From Virgibacillus ndiopensis (GTDB taxonomy: Bacteria > Bacillota > Bacilli > Bacillales > Amphibacillaceae), in contig NZ_FZMZ01000004.1 of NCBI RefSeq assembly GCF_900187325.1, positions 917,598 to 981,597 of the forward strand: DNA of 64,000 bases, written 5' to 3'. A program made the translations under genes and the position numbers. This document shows positions 1 to 9,196 of this stretch, in pieces. The stretch's first letter is position 1, and every line of letters begins with the position of its first letter. Under the pieces are notes generated by a model. The model ran no database searches and was not told where the DNA came from. It saw nothing but the letters and a program-made list of their open reading frames with translations.

Positions 1-990
1 TTGAGCAGTTTCATCCCATTCCGGATTCCATTCTACTCCTTGTTCTTCTGCCCCTTGTTTGTTAATAAATAGTTGTATCTCCGGCGGATATTCAACAGGG
101 ATATCACTTGGTTTCTTTTCACCTGTTAAAATTGCTGCTGCCATTTCTCCTGAGCGATAACCGATTGTATAATAATCAATTCCAAATGTAGCAAAACCAC
201 CCTTAGCTAATGAATTCGGTTCACCAACAATTAGTGGAATATCTTGTTCATTGGCAACACCAACGACACTATCCAATGCTGAAACTACTGTATTGTCTGT
301 AATAATATAGAATACGTCGGCTTCTCCGACTAATGTCGTTGTAGCTTGTTGAACTTCAGCAGAATTTGCTACTGTTCGCTCAACAAAACTTAAGCTTGTT
401 CCTTTAGCAGCCTCTTTAACAGCCTCAACCTGAGTAACAGAATTTTGTTCTCCCGCATTATAAACCATACCTACTTTTGCATCCGGGAAATTAGCATCAA
501 TAAATTCCACGGTCTTTTTAATCGCGTCAGGATGAAGATCAACAACACCAGTAATGTTCTCTCCGGGTTCATCCATAGATTTTACCAATCCTGCATCAAC
601 TGCATCCGTTACCGATGTAAAAACTATCGGAATTTCGCTTGTAGCCTGCAAAGCACCTAACGCACTCGGAGTAGAATTAGCAAAAATCAAATCTACATTG
701 TCAGCTACAAAACCATCAGAAATAGGTTTTACATTATTTTGATCATTTTGTGCACTTTGTAAATCATACTCCACATCCAACCCTGCATCATCTAATGCCG
801 ATTGAAATCCTTCGTATGCTGCATCAAGTGATGGGTGTTCAACAATTTGCGTTGCACCTATTTTATACGTTTTCTCACCTTCCGATGTGGAATCTCCGTC
901 ACCGTCCCCATTTGTACTAGAAGTATTATTTCCACAAGCTGCTAGCACAATTACCCCAAGAATTGCTATTAATTGTAACAATCTTTTCAT
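1..990 (-). CDS. ABC transporter substrate-binding lipoprotein, TrpX/DUF534 family (3' end outside window)
   Basis: The reading frame is open from an ATG at 988-990 to the window edge, giving 330 codons without a stop. The N-terminus is a lipoprotein signal peptide: MKR, a hydrophobic stretch, lipobox LAAC with Cys19, then a Ser/Asn/Gly/Asp-rich linker. The mature part reads as a periplasmic-binding fold of the ABC_sub_bind (COG2984) type, with stretches such as FANSTPSALGAL, IPIVFTSVTDAVDAGLV and PLIVGEPNSLAKGG. A good ribosome site (GGGGGAAC) lies 5-6 nt upstream. Family members are about 325-335 aa, so only a few residues are missing. The ligand is unknown; relatives are linked to tryptophan or other small organics. 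Permease and ATPase genes probably follow beyond base 1. Confidence 0.85.
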   Translation of the reverse strand, partial: MKRLLQLIAILGVIVLAACGNNTSSTNGDGDGDSTSEGEKTYKIGATQIVEHPSLDAAYEGFQSALDDAGLDVEYDLQSAQNDQNNVKPISDGFVADNVDLIFANSTPSALGALQATSEIPIVFTSVTDAVDAGLVKSMDEPGENITGVVDLHPDAIKKTVEFIDANFPDAKVGMVYNAGEQNSVTQVEAVKEAAKGTSLSFVERTVANSAEVQQATTTLVGEADVFYIITDNTVVSALDSVVGVANEQDIPLIVGEPNSLAKGGFATFGIDYYTIGYRSGEMAAAILTGEKKPSDIPVEYPPEIQLFINKQGAEEQGVEWNPEWDETAQ

Positions 991-1037
991 TCAAGTTCCC
1001 CCATCCACTTTTTAAATTATCAAAATATTTAAACGTG

Positions 1038-1046
1038 ATTATACCA
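1038..1046 (-). promoter_or_regulatory. Extended -10 promoter for the substrate-binding lipoprotein
   Basis: On the minus strand TGG-TATAAT (plus 1038-1046) is a perfect -10 with the extended TGn motif, about 45 nt before the ATG. No clear -35 is visible, as is common with extended -10 promoters. It lies between the yerC terminator and the lipoprotein gene, so the lipoprotein is probably its own transcription unit. Confidence 0.5.
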
Positions 1047-1082
1047 TACTATTTGATGAATCGCGATATTTTTCTCCAATAT

Positions 1083-1122
1083 ATAAATAAGTGCCGCCCC
1101 CGGAGGAGCGACACTTATTTAT
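1083..1122 (-). terminator. Terminator after yerC
   Basis: ATAAATAAGTG at 1083-1093 pairs with CACTTATTTAT at 1112-1122, with additional GC pairing (CGC/GCG) inside. The stem overlaps the last codons of yerC. It separates yerB-yerC from the downstream lipoprotein gene. Confidence 0.65.
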
Positions 1123-1423
1123 TTTCTTCATCAATATTCATAATTCGTTCTAATACCATTTGATAACCATCACTACCAAAATTAATACATCTCCGCACAC
1201 GTGAAATAGTTGCTGTGGATGCTTTTGTTTCTTTTTCGATAACATTATAGGTATGCCCTTCTGTAAGCATTTTTGCAACTTGTAAACGCTGGGCGATTGA
1301 ATGTATTTCTGACATCGTTGCTATATCATCAAAAAAACGATAGCATTCTTCGCGATCCTTAAGTGAGAGAATTGCATCAAAGAACTGGTCTAATTGCTCT
1401 CCACGTAATTTGTCAATTTGCAC
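1115..1423 (-). CDS. yerC: YerC/TrpR-family DNA-binding protein
   Basis: A 102-residue protein of the YerC/YecD branch of the TrpR superfamily. The central segment (about residues 35-80: IATMSEIHSIAQRLQVAKML, then ISRVRRCINFG) is the helix-turn-helix region, with a segment like TKASTATISRVRR typical of the recognition helix. The start is GTG at 1421-1423, preceded by GGGAGG about 12 nt upstream. It follows yerB by 25 nt in the same direction, as in B. subtilis. The regulon is not known to me; the family role is transcriptional repression. Family assignment is confident, target unknown. Confidence 0.9.
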   Translation of the reverse strand: MQIDKLRGEQLDQFFDAILSLKDREECYRFFDDIATMSEIHSIAQRLQVAKMLTEGHTYNVIEKETKASTATISRVRRCINFGSDGYQMVLERIMNIDEENK

Positions 1424-1448
1424 CCTAACCTATACCTCCCGCCTATCA

Positions 1449-2501
1449 CTAGTTCGACACCGTTACCGCACTTTTAATTCCTGGATTATCAGGAATGATA
1501 TTTATCCATGTTTTCCCTGGGACAAAGCCAACTGGTTTGCCATCTTTTATCGGAATAATCCGTCCGTCCCTATTTTCCCATTGGACTTGCTGAACTTTTC
1601 CTTTTTGAATTAAATAGGCGTTACCACCAGATTCAATATCAACCGCACGACGACCAGCATCATCAATAACTTCATGGGGTGTCTCCACAATAAATACGTT
1701 ATCAACCTGTATGGGCTCTTCTGTTTCCAACTCAACCGTTTTCTCTCGGTCATTGTACCTCGTATATTTTCCACTATCAGCATCATAGTCAAACTCAACT
1801 ATTTCCATTACTGCGTTATTCGAGTATACGATTTCCACATGTTGGGCAGATTCTCCTGATACGTTCGCTATTTCATCCTTTGACAAGAATGGCAACGGTT
1901 CATATTCGGCAGTTACATCATACCCTTTTGACTTTGCAACATCGTAAACCGCATCAAATTGCAAATAGGAATTATGTGGAGCTATCCGGAATGATGCTCG
2001 TTTAAATAAATGTCCATCATTGTCATAAAGCGAACCATTTAAATGCTCAATCCCCCGATCAGCAATCATATCATTAACAAAGTTCGCCGCTCCATGATAG
2101 ACATACAAAGCATTGTAACCATTCGCTAGTTCAAAATAGTATTCCCTCGCACTTCGAACCGGGCCAACAACATCTGGTTTCTCGCTTTGAAACAATGCTA
2201 AAAATCGCGTTATTTTACCTTCAGCTAATATTTCAAAAACTACATCTGCTTTGGATAATCCAGTTTGAGGTCTTGCCTTCGAATGATTATTTACCATAAC
2301 CCCAACAATACGATTATTTAGTTCTTCATTCGTACTAATCCCTGTTAATGGGTAGACATTATTGGATTTCTCCGTGAGATCTGTCTTTTCATCTACTGTG
2401 CTGTCTTTCGATTCATTATCACGCGCTTTTTCCTCGTCTTTAGAACATCCTACTAGAAGTATAAAGACAACCAATATACAGTAAAAAAATCGCCTTTTCA
2501 T
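1449..2501 (-). CDS. yerB: YerB, DUF3048 lipoprotein
   Basis: A secreted lipoprotein of 350 aa. MKRRFF plus a hydrophobic stretch ends in lipobox LVGC (Cys19), followed by a charged Lys/Asp/Glu linker (about residues 20-50). The rest matches the DUF3048 family: VGVMVNNHSKARPQTGLSKA near residue 70 and VVGPVRSAREYYFELANGYN near 115. I chose the ATG at 2499-2501 over the GTG at 2505-2507 because AAAGGTG sits 7 nt before the ATG. It lies between yerA and yerC, as in B. subtilis. Function is unknown; it may act at the cell surface. Confidence 0.88.
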   Translation of the reverse strand: MKRRFFYCILVVFILLVGCSKDEEKARDNESKDSTVDEKTDLTEKSNNVYPLTGISTNEELNNRIVGVMVNNHSKARPQTGLSKADVVFEILAEGKITRFLALFQSEKPDVVGPVRSAREYYFELANGYNALYVYHGAANFVNDMIADRGIEHLNGSLYDNDGHLFKRASFRIAPHNSYLQFDAVYDVAKSKGYDVTAEYEPLPFLSKDEIANVSGESAQHVEIVYSNNAVMEIVEFDYDADSGKYTRYNDREKTVELETEEPIQVDNVFIVETPHEVIDDAGRRAVDIESGGNAYLIQKGKVQQVQWENRDGRIIPIKDGKPVGFVPGKTWINIIPDNPGIKSAVTVSN

Positions 2502-2543
2502 ATCCACACACCTTTATAAAAGTATATATTCTCTAATTATACG

Positions 2544-4286
2544 TTATCGCATGGTGGCTGGAAAGAGCACTTCTCGTTTCTTTACATCAATTATGCCTTG
2601 CTGTGTCACTCGTATGAACGGTAAATGAGTTGATGATAAAAATAAAATCGTATATACCGGATCGCTGAATGTATACCCAAAATCCTTTAAAATTTTCTTT
2701 AGCTCTTTACCTTCTTTTATAAGCTGTTTCATCGTTCCATCGAACATTATACCACCAAGTGTAAGTGGTAATTCAAATAATACTTCTCCTTGATGAACTA
2801 AAACAATTCCACCACCTAGTTCCTTTAGACGTCTTGAAGCAATCAGCATGTCATGTTTACTTTTTCCGATAAAGACAATATCACCAGTCGAGGAATAGGA
2901 ACTTGCAATCGCTCCTAAACGATTTGTAAATCCACGTATAGTTGTATTAACACGCCATGTACCTTCCCGATCCATTAATAACAGAAATGCATCATTATTA
3001 TTCTCAGGTAGCATTTCAAGTGTAATATCTGTTTCGATTGGATATGGTTTGATAATAACATCATTTATCATATCAAGCCCAATCGGTAATGAAAATTGCA
3101 GGTCAGTCGTTTGTAAATTCCAATCTAGCTTCAGTGGACCTATTTCATGCTTCTCCCAATCGATACGTAACTGTTTATTTTCTTCCTTGCCATCCCGTTT
3201 AATCCACTTGCCACTTGCCAAAACGCTAATTGGATGCGGATTCTCTTTTTCTTGCAATATATTAATATGTGCAATTCGACCAGGTGCGATACTTCCTATT
3301 TGTTCGGTCAATCCAAAATGTTTTGCAACATTATAAGTTGCCATGCCATATGCTTCTTCAAGTGGCACTCCCTTTTTAATAGCAATTTCAAGACAAACAT
3401 TCATTAAACCATTTTCATAAAAATCTGGTGTTGAACCATCCGTGGTCATAGTTACATTTCCAAACGTGTTTATACCTTCAGCCAGAATTTCATCTAGTAA
3501 TTTTGGTAAATCAGGTCTGATCGATGAGTGTCTAAGTCCCACTTGATATCCAAGCTGCATTCGTTTAATCGCTTCTGCACCAGTCATTGATTCATGATCA
3601 GCATTCACACCTAGAAGCTTCATCTTTGTTAAGGTAGCTTCAGACGCTCCAGGTAAATGACCCTCAACCGGTTTTCCTTTTCGTTTGGACTCCTGCATCC
3701 AATATAATAATCTATCATCACCAGCAAGTAGACTCGGCCATGATGTCAGCTCTCCACCTTGGACGACAGAATGATGAGATAGCCAACTAAGTACTTCCTC
3801 ACTGTTGAACAATGATTCTTCATCCTGCAATGCTGTTTGTGAATCAAATCGCGCCCACCAATACATGGATATTGGTATATGGTTAAACTCTTCCAATAAA
3901 GAAAACGCTTTCTTTTTATCTAACAAAAAATGCCACATTAAACTATCATTAATTAACGATGTTGTTCCAAATTGAGCTGCATGGTTCGCAAGTTCTTCAG
4001 GATTATATAATTGAAATGGGTGTGCATGTGGTTCAATATAGCCTGGTACAATATATTGATTTTTGCAATCTACTATTTCTGTTGATGTACTATTCTTTGG
4101 AAGATTCTCTCCTACATAAATAATACGATTTTCAAAAATCCAAATATGCGCTTGTAACCATTTCATTGTAAACATATTCAAATAGGTGCAATTTTTTAAA
4201 ATAAGTGTAGGTGCTACCTTGCCATCAATAACAGCAACGTGTTCACGTAATTCGCGATTTCGCCAGTAATACCCATTTTCGTGCAT
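2544..4286 (-). CDS. yerA: YerA, putative adenine deaminase (amidohydrolase superfamily)
   Basis: 580 aa, the same length as B. subtilis YerA. The N-terminal part carries the amidohydrolase HxH motif (GYIEPHAHPF, about residue 90), then GHLPGA near 210, NADHESMTGAEA near 230 and TMTTDGSTPDF near 290. The C-terminal part (SVLASGKW, then a long second domain) resembles AdeC. The predicted reaction is adenine to hypoxanthine plus ammonia. The metal-site context differs from canonical AdeC (IDxHxHIESS), so the substrate is less certain. I prefer ATG 4284-4286, 6 nt after GGAGAG, to the upstream TTG at 4290, which abuts the ribosome site. It follows purD and so sits in a purine setting but has its own leader after the pur terminator. 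Confidence 0.82.
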   Translation of the reverse strand: MHENGYYWRNRELREHVAVIDGKVAPTLILKNCTYLNMFTMKWLQAHIWIFENRIIYVGENLPKNSTSTEIVDCKNQYIVPGYIEPHAHPFQLYNPEELANHAAQFGTTSLINDSLMWHFLLDKKKAFSLLEEFNHIPISMYWWARFDSQTALQDEESLFNSEEVLSWLSHHSVVQGGELTSWPSLLAGDDRLLYWMQESKRKGKPVEGHLPGASEATLTKMKLLGVNADHESMTGAEAIKRMQLGYQVGLRHSSIRPDLPKLLDEILAEGINTFGNVTMTTDGSTPDFYENGLMNVCLEIAIKKGVPLEEAYGMATYNVAKHFGLTEQIGSIAPGRIAHINILQEKENPHPISVLASGKWIKRDGKEENKQLRIDWEKHEIGPLKLDWNLQTTDLQFSLPIGLDMINDVIIKPYPIETDITLEMLPENNNDAFLLLMDREGTWRVNTTIRGFTNRLGAIASSYSSTGDIVFIGKSKHDMLIASRRLKELGGGIVLVHQGEVLFELPLTLGGIMFDGTMKQLIKEGKELKKILKDFGYTFSDPVYTILFLSSTHLPFIRVTQQGIIDVKKREVLFPATMR

Positions 4287-4384
4287 ATACAACTCTCCAA
4301 TTTATAATTTTCTCTATCGTACCATATCTTGTGCTTTAATACTGTAAAGTTACTGTTAATTGAGATGAATTTTTTGTGACAGAG

Positions 4385-4444
4385 GATGATGTTTCTTTTT
4401 TTAGGGATTATTTTTCGCGGATCGGGATGATGCAATGCCGCTCG
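4385..4444. repeat. Degenerate 20-bp-period repeat, about three units
   Basis: Three consecutive 20-bp blocks (starting 4385, 4405 and 4425) each begin G(G)AT-x-AT and tend to end in TCG or CTCG. The last, GGATGATGCAATGCCGCTCG, matches the clearer array at 20041-20170 at about 13 of 20 positions. It sits in the gap between purD and yerA. Confidence 0.4.
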
Positions 4445-4470
4445 TACTTGTTGCTCTTTCCCAACATAAC

Positions 4471-4497
4471 AAAAAAGACACCCCTTAGGATGTCTTA
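4471..4497 (-). terminator. Terminator of the purine operon
   Basis: On the minus strand AAGACATCC, loop, GGGGTGTCTT, then a run of six T. The stem begins inside the purD stop codon. It closes the twelve-gene purE-purD transcript. Confidence 0.85.
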
Positions 4498-5745
4498 ACT
4501 GTCTTTCCCTATATCTTTCCGATAAAAAAAATCATCCATCTTCCCTACTGGTGCAAGCACTTGATATACATTGTCAATTGCCCCACTAAGAGAGGTGTTT
4601 TTTGACCCGACCAGCAAAACTCTGCCGCCATCAGATTGAAAAATATTATCCACTTGTTTAGTCCCTGCATGCACTACAAACGATTCCCCATCCGTTTTAA
4701 AATCAGGAAGTTCAATTCCTTTTTGATATGATGCCGGATAACCCTTTGAGGCTAAAACGACACCTGAACAAAAGCTTTCTTCCCAATCTAAATTAGGATT
4801 TTTTCCATCTAATACGTCTAACAAAACCTGATCTAGATCATTTTTTAATAATGGCAATACTACCTGTGTCTCTGGATCACCAAAGCGTGTGTTAAATTCA
4901 ATTACTTTCGGACCGTCCTCAGTCATCATGAGCCCCGCATATAAAATACCAGTAAATGGACGCCCTTCGTTCATTAGCCCTTCAGCCGTTTTTTGCAGGA
5001 TTGCACGATAGGTGTAAACCAATGTTTCCCCCGAAATATCAGGTACTGGGGCATATGCACCCATTCCACCAGTGTTTGGTCCTTGATCATTGTCATATGC
5101 ACGTTTGTGATCTCTTGCTGGAATCATTGGATAAACGTTACCCTCATGAACAAATGCCATTAGAGAAAATTCCTTACCTTCCAAACATTCTTCAATAACG
5201 ATTGTTGCGCCTGCATCAGCAAAAGTTTTAGATACTAGCATTTCATCAACCGCTTGGAGCGCCTGCACTTCTGTTTCAGCAACAACAACACCTTTTCCTG
5301 CTGCCAATCCATCAGCCTTAATCACAATAGGTGCACCTTTTGCTAAAATATAATTTTTAGCATCATCTACTTTAGTAAAAGTAGCAGATTCTGCAGTCGG
5401 AATTTGATATTTTTTCATAAATTCCTTAGCAAAACTCTTACTTCCTTCCAAAAGTGCTGCTTCTGCTGTTGGAGCAAAAATCGCGAGCCCCTCTTCTTGA
5501 AAACGATTCGCAATACCCGCGTTTAAAGGATTTTCCGGTCCAACAATAGTAAGGTCAATCGATTCTGACTTAGCAAAATCTACTAGTCTAGCAATATCCA
5601 ATTCGTCAATCGCAACACATGTGGCAATCTCTCCAATACCACCATTACCTGGTGCTACGAATAATTGACTAACTCGCTTGCTCTTTGCCAATTGCATCAC
5701 AATACTATGTTCACGTCCACCTCGACCGACAACTAATATGTTCAT
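4495..5745 (-). CDS. purD: Phosphoribosylamine-glycine ligase (GAR synthetase)
   Basis: Catalyses the ATP-dependent joining of glycine to phosphoribosylamine, step two of purine synthesis, in the cytoplasm. 416 aa, the usual length. The N-terminal signature GRGGREHSI is at residues 7-15, the ATP-grasp loop KADGLAAGKGV at about 142 and the metal/ATP segment EFNTRFGDPETQ at about 280. ATG is preceded by AAGGAGAG. It is the last gene of the pur operon, 21 nt after purH, and its stop codon forms part of the terminator stem. Confidence 0.97.
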   Translation of the reverse strand: MNILVVGRGGREHSIVMQLAKSKRVSQLFVAPGNGGIGEIATCVAIDELDIARLVDFAKSESIDLTIVGPENPLNAGIANRFQEEGLAIFAPTAEAALLEGSKSFAKEFMKKYQIPTAESATFTKVDDAKNYILAKGAPIVIKADGLAAGKGVVVAETEVQALQAVDEMLVSKTFADAGATIVIEECLEGKEFSLMAFVHEGNVYPMIPARDHKRAYDNDQGPNTGGMGAYAPVPDISGETLVYTYRAILQKTAEGLMNEGRPFTGILYAGLMMTEDGPKVIEFNTRFGDPETQVVLPLLKNDLDQVLLDVLDGKNPNLDWEESFCSGVVLASKGYPASYQKGIELPDFKTDGESFVVHAGTKQVDNIFQSDGGRVLLVGSKNTSLSGAIDNVYQVLAPVGKMDDFFYRKDIGKDS

Positions 5746-5766
5746 CTGAAAGCTCTCCTTATCGAA

Positions 5767-7293
5767 TTAATGTTTAAAATGACGTGTTCCAGTGTAAACC
5801 ATAGCAATCCCATACTTATCACATACATCAATTGAGTCCTGATCTCGTTTTGATCCTCCGGGCTGAATAATTGCCGTAATCCCTGCTTCGGCAGCTGCTT
5901 GAACAGTATCAGGCATTGGAAAAAATGCGTCTGAAGCAAGAACTGCTCTATTCGCTTTTTCTCCCGCTTGTTCAATCGCAATGTTCGCTGCACCGATTCG
6001 GTTCATCTGGCCTGCACCTACACCAATTGTTTGATTATCTTTCGCTAAAATAATTGCATTTGACTTCACATGCTTAACAGCCTTCCATGCAAACAGTAAA
6101 TCCGTAAGCTCATCTTTAGTTGGTTTACGTTTGGATGCGAAAGTGATATCCGCTTCGGTAATTTTGCCATTATCATAGTCTTGCACTAACAAACCACCCA
6201 TTACTGCAGTAACTTTTTGTCTATTATTTACACCATTGTTGTTCCTTTCAAGCTCCAGCAAACGGATATTTTTCTTTTTCGTTAACACCGAAAATGCTTC
6301 ATCACTAAAGCTTGGTGCAATAACGATTTCCAAAAATATCTCACTTAGCTGCTGTGCAGTTTCTAAATCTATTTCTCTATTAATAGCTACAATTCCACCG
6401 AAAATGGAAACTGGGTCTGCTTGATATGCGCGCTTAAACGCATGATATATCGTGTCTCCGATACCAATTCCACATGGGTTCATATGTTTAATCGCAACAG
6501 CAGCCGGTTCATTAAAGTCAGCAATAATCTCAAGTGCTGCATTAGCATCCTGAATGTTATTATAGGAAAGCTCTTTGCCATGAAGTTGTCTTGCTGCTCC
6601 TAGTGTTCCAAATACTTCCTTTGGATTTTTATAAAATGCCGCTGACTGATGAGGATTTTCACCATAACGTAACGTTTGTACTTTTTCATACGTAGTTGTA
6701 AGTACTTCTGGGAAAGCTTCATCTGTAAAATGATCTGCAATCATTGCATCATAATTGGCTGTATGACGAAAAACCTTTGCAGCTAATTGTTTACGTTTTG
6801 TTACATCTAATGTATTTGTTTGGAGTGAATTTAGTACTTCATCATAATCATCCGGATCGACAACTACTGCTACATCCTCAAAATTCTTCGCAGCTGCACG
6901 AAGCATTGTCGGACCACCAATATCAATATTTTCAACAATTTCTTCCTCTGTTACCCCTTCCTTAGCTAACGTTTGTTTGAATGGGTATAGATTAACGACA
7001 ACCATATTAATTGGGGAGATTTCATATTCGTTTAGCTGTTTTTGATGATTAGCATTTTCTCTTTTCGCTAATAATCCTGCATGAATATAGGGGTGTAATG
7101 TCTTAACTCTTCCATCTAATATTTCTGGAAACCCTGTAACTTCTTCCACTGCCTTTGCATCGATTCCAGCATTTTGTATAGCCTTTAACGTTCCACCAGT
7201 TGAGATAATTTCATAACCATTTTCAATGAGTCCTTTTGCAAAAGTTTCGATGTTTTCTTTGTCCGATACGCTGATTAACGCTCTCTTCTTCAT
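5767..7293 (-). CDS. purH: Bifunctional AICAR transformylase / IMP cyclohydrolase
   Basis: Performs the last two steps to IMP: formylation of AICAR with 10-formyl-THF and ring closure. 508 aa, standard length. The N-terminal MGS-like cyclohydrolase domain starts KRALISVSDKENIETFAKGL and runs to about residue 145. The C-terminal transformylase domain carries KHMNPCGIG near 265, DPVSIFGGIVA near 290 and IQPGGSKRDQDS near 480. A strong GAGGAG site precedes the ATG. It is separated from purN by an unusual gap of about 250 bp filled by an interspersed repeat, whereas the other pur genes are nearly all overlapping or closely spaced. Confidence 0.97.
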   Translation of the reverse strand: MKKRALISVSDKENIETFAKGLIENGYEIISTGGTLKAIQNAGIDAKAVEEVTGFPEILDGRVKTLHPYIHAGLLAKRENANHQKQLNEYEISPINMVVVNLYPFKQTLAKEGVTEEEIVENIDIGGPTMLRAAAKNFEDVAVVVDPDDYDEVLNSLQTNTLDVTKRKQLAAKVFRHTANYDAMIADHFTDEAFPEVLTTTYEKVQTLRYGENPHQSAAFYKNPKEVFGTLGAARQLHGKELSYNNIQDANAALEIIADFNEPAAVAIKHMNPCGIGIGDTIYHAFKRAYQADPVSIFGGIVAINREIDLETAQQLSEIFLEIVIAPSFSDEAFSVLTKKKNIRLLELERNNNGVNNRQKVTAVMGGLLVQDYDNGKITEADITFASKRKPTKDELTDLLFAWKAVKHVKSNAIILAKDNQTIGVGAGQMNRIGAANIAIEQAGEKANRAVLASDAFFPMPDTVQAAAEAGITAIIQPGGSKRDQDSIDVCDKYGIAMVYTGTRHFKH

Positions 7294-7367
7294 AAAAAAA
7301 CTCCTCGCTCATTTTACGTATTGTAAAAATACAAATTTGACATTATAGATGACTATACATATTCAGT

Positions 7368-7551
7368 CACGTCCAGCTCCAGTTCCCAGCGACCTTCTTC
7401 CCACCCTTACGATAAGTCAACATCGGTTCTTTTCAGCTCACCGTGTTTCCTTAATCTCATACGGTAGGTATGTTCGATTAAGTTCGCCACTTTGCCCGTG
7501 GCAACATCGAGCCACTCGTGTTGCACAGGCGCTCCATACATCGCTAATCGG
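7368..7551 (+). repeat. Interspersed repeat, copy A, inside the pur operon
   Basis: About 184 bp beginning CACGTCCAG and ending near TCGCTAATCGG. It aligns in the same orientation with 19219-19397: shared blocks are ACGTCCAG, ACGATAA-TCAACATCG-TTC, CTCATACGG/CTCTTACGG, TTGCAC-GGCGC and CGCTAA-CGG. It fills the purN-purH gap, and its right end overlaps the last three codons of purN. No transposase-like coding is present, so it is a non-autonomous or RNA-type repeat. Confidence 0.7.
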
Positions 7552-8137
7552 TCACTTCCACTTTTAGTGATTGCTTGATTAGTTGGTTAATTATACGTGG
7601 GTACAACTTGTGTTCAACCTGTTGAATTCGCTTCTGCAATACTTCTTTTGTGTCATCCGGGAAAATTTCAACAGATTCCTGCGCGATGATTGGTCCAGTA
7701 TCAATTCCAGCGTCGACATAATGAATGGTGACACCAGTTATTTTTACCTTTGCTTGAAAAGCTTGACCAACTGCATCTTTGCCTGGAAATGCCGGTAACA
7801 TGGATGGATGAATATTAACAATTTTTATTTCATACGCGTTAAGTAAAGTTGGACCAATAATTCGCATGTAACCCGCTAGAAAAATCCACTCTACATTCAT
7901 TAGTAGTAACCTCTTAACGACTTTCTGCTCGTATTCCTTTTTAGGAATGTTTTTTGGATCAAAGACAAATGTTGGAATATCGTACTCATTGGCAATGTCT
8001 ATCACTTTTGCACCAGGTTTATCGCAAACTAGGATAGCAACGTCACATGCTAACTGGTTTTCGATTGCCTGCTCAATTATTGCTTCAAAATTACTACCTG
8101 TACCTGAGGCAAAAATAGCAACCTTTACTTTATTCAT
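7544..8137 (-). CDS. purN: Phosphoribosylglycinamide formyltransferase (GAR transformylase)
   Basis: Transfers a formyl group from 10-formyl-THF to GAR. From the ATG at 8135-8137 the protein is 197 aa, close to the B. subtilis length. The N-terminal nucleotide-binding segment [16 protein letters not shown] is at residues 5-20; the catalytic region has GYMRIIGP near 90 and [12 protein letters not shown] near 106, then [13 protein letters not shown]. The ATG overlaps the purM stop as ATGA, arguing for coupling. The AAAGGAG site is 13 nt upstream, rather far. The stop codon lies inside the interspersed repeat, which may have altered the C-terminus. Confidence 0.95.
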   Translation of the reverse strand: MNKVKVAIFASGTGSNFEAIIEQAIENQLACDVAILVCDKPGAKVIDIANEYDIPTFVFDPKNIPKKEYEQKVVKRLLLMNVEWIFLAGYMRIIGPTLLNAYEIKIVNIHPSMLPAFPGKDAVGQAFQAKVKITGVTIHYVDAGIDTGPIIAQESVEIFPDDTKEVLQKRIQQVEHKLYPRIINQLIKQSLKVEVTD

Positions 8138-9153
8138 GATAGAAATTGCACTCCTTTTCCATCTGTCACTGCTCCAATACACTTTGCCTCTTCTCCTTTT
8201 TCACGTAAAACTTCCAGCGCACACTCTAAATCCTTTTTGTCAACAACAACCGCCATACCAATACCCATGTTAAAGATACCGTACATTTCATCATCTGACA
8301 TATCTCCTAACTCTTGTAACAATGAAAATATCGCTGGTCGATCATAGCTTTCAGGATTAATAGATGCACCGAGTCCCTCTGGTAGCATCCTTGGAATATT
8401 TTCATAAAAACCACCGCCGGTAATGTGAGAAATTCCTTTTACTTCAACGTTTTTCATTAAAGCATTGATAGAATCAGCGTATATTTTGGTTGGCTCTAAC
8501 AACACTTCGCCTAGCGGTTTATCAAAACTATCATACTGTTTCGTAAAGTCGAGATCCTTAATCAGATTTCTAACAAGCGAATACCCATTAGAATGGATAC
8601 CACTGGACGGTAATCCAATGATACAATCACCCGCTTTTATCGATTCACCTGTAACAAGCTTTGATTTCTCAGCAATTCCAACGGCAAATCCTGCTAAATC
8701 AAATTCGTTATCTTGATACATCCCGGGCATTTCAGCTGTTTCACCGCCGATCAATGCAGCCCCTGCTTGGACACAGCCCTCTGACACGCCTGCCACAATT
8801 TGCTCTAATCTTTCTGGATTATTTTTCCCACAAGCAATATAGTCGAGGAAAAATAAAGCCTGAGCACCTTGAGCAACAATATCATTTACACACATAGCGA
8901 CTAAATCGATACCAACCGAGTCATGTTTATCCAATTGAAAAGCTAGTTTAAGCTTCGTTCCAACCCCATCTGTTCCAGAGACTAGTACCGGTTCCTTATA
9001 GCTAAAGCCACTTAGGTCAAACAACCCGGCAAATGCACCAATGCCCCCAAGAACTTCTTTACGGTTTGTTCTTGCAATATGTTTTTTCATTAATTCAACA
9101 GCTTGATAGCCCTTTTCAACATCAACGCCTGCTTGCTTATAACGATTAGACAT
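8134..9153 (-). CDS. purM: Phosphoribosylformylglycinamidine cyclo-ligase (AIR synthetase)
   Basis: Closes the imidazole ring of FGAM to AIR using ATP. 339 aa from the ATG at 9151-9153, chosen because AAAGGAG lies 8 nt upstream; the frame extends further upstream into purF but without similarity to the family. Typical features are [18 protein letters not shown] at the N-terminus, [15 protein letters not shown] near 60, MCVNDIV near 90, and [11 protein letters not shown] near 135. Its stop overlaps the purN start (ATGA). Confidence 0.97.
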   Translation of the reverse strand: MSNRYKQAGVDVEKGYQAVELMKKHIARTNRKEVLGGIGAFAGLFDLSGFSYKEPVLVSGTDGVGTKLKLAFQLDKHDSVGIDLVAMCVNDIVAQGAQALFFLDYIACGKNNPERLEQIVAGVSEGCVQAGAALIGGETAEMPGMYQDNEFDLAGFAVGIAEKSKLVTGESIKAGDCIIGLPSSGIHSNGYSLVRNLIKDLDFTKQYDSFDKPLGEVLLEPTKIYADSINALMKNVEVKGISHITGGGFYENIPRMLPEGLGASINPESYDRPAIFSLLQELGDMSDDEMYGIFNMGIGMAVVVDKKDLECALEVLREKGEEAKCIGAVTDGKGVQFLS

Positions 9154-9172
9154 TTGGCATACTCCTTTTTTG

Positions 9173-9185
9173 AGGGTCAGACCCC
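9173..9185. repeat. Short dyad GGGTCAGACCC between purF and purM
   Basis: GGGTC-A-GACCC at 9174-9184 sits in the 43-nt purF-purM spacer, just upstream of the purM ribosome site. Palindromes of this sequence recur in many Bacillaceae genomes as short dispersed repeats (recollection, not checked). It could form a small hairpin in the operon mRNA. Confidence 0.45.
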
Positions 9186-9196
9186 GCATCCCATAT

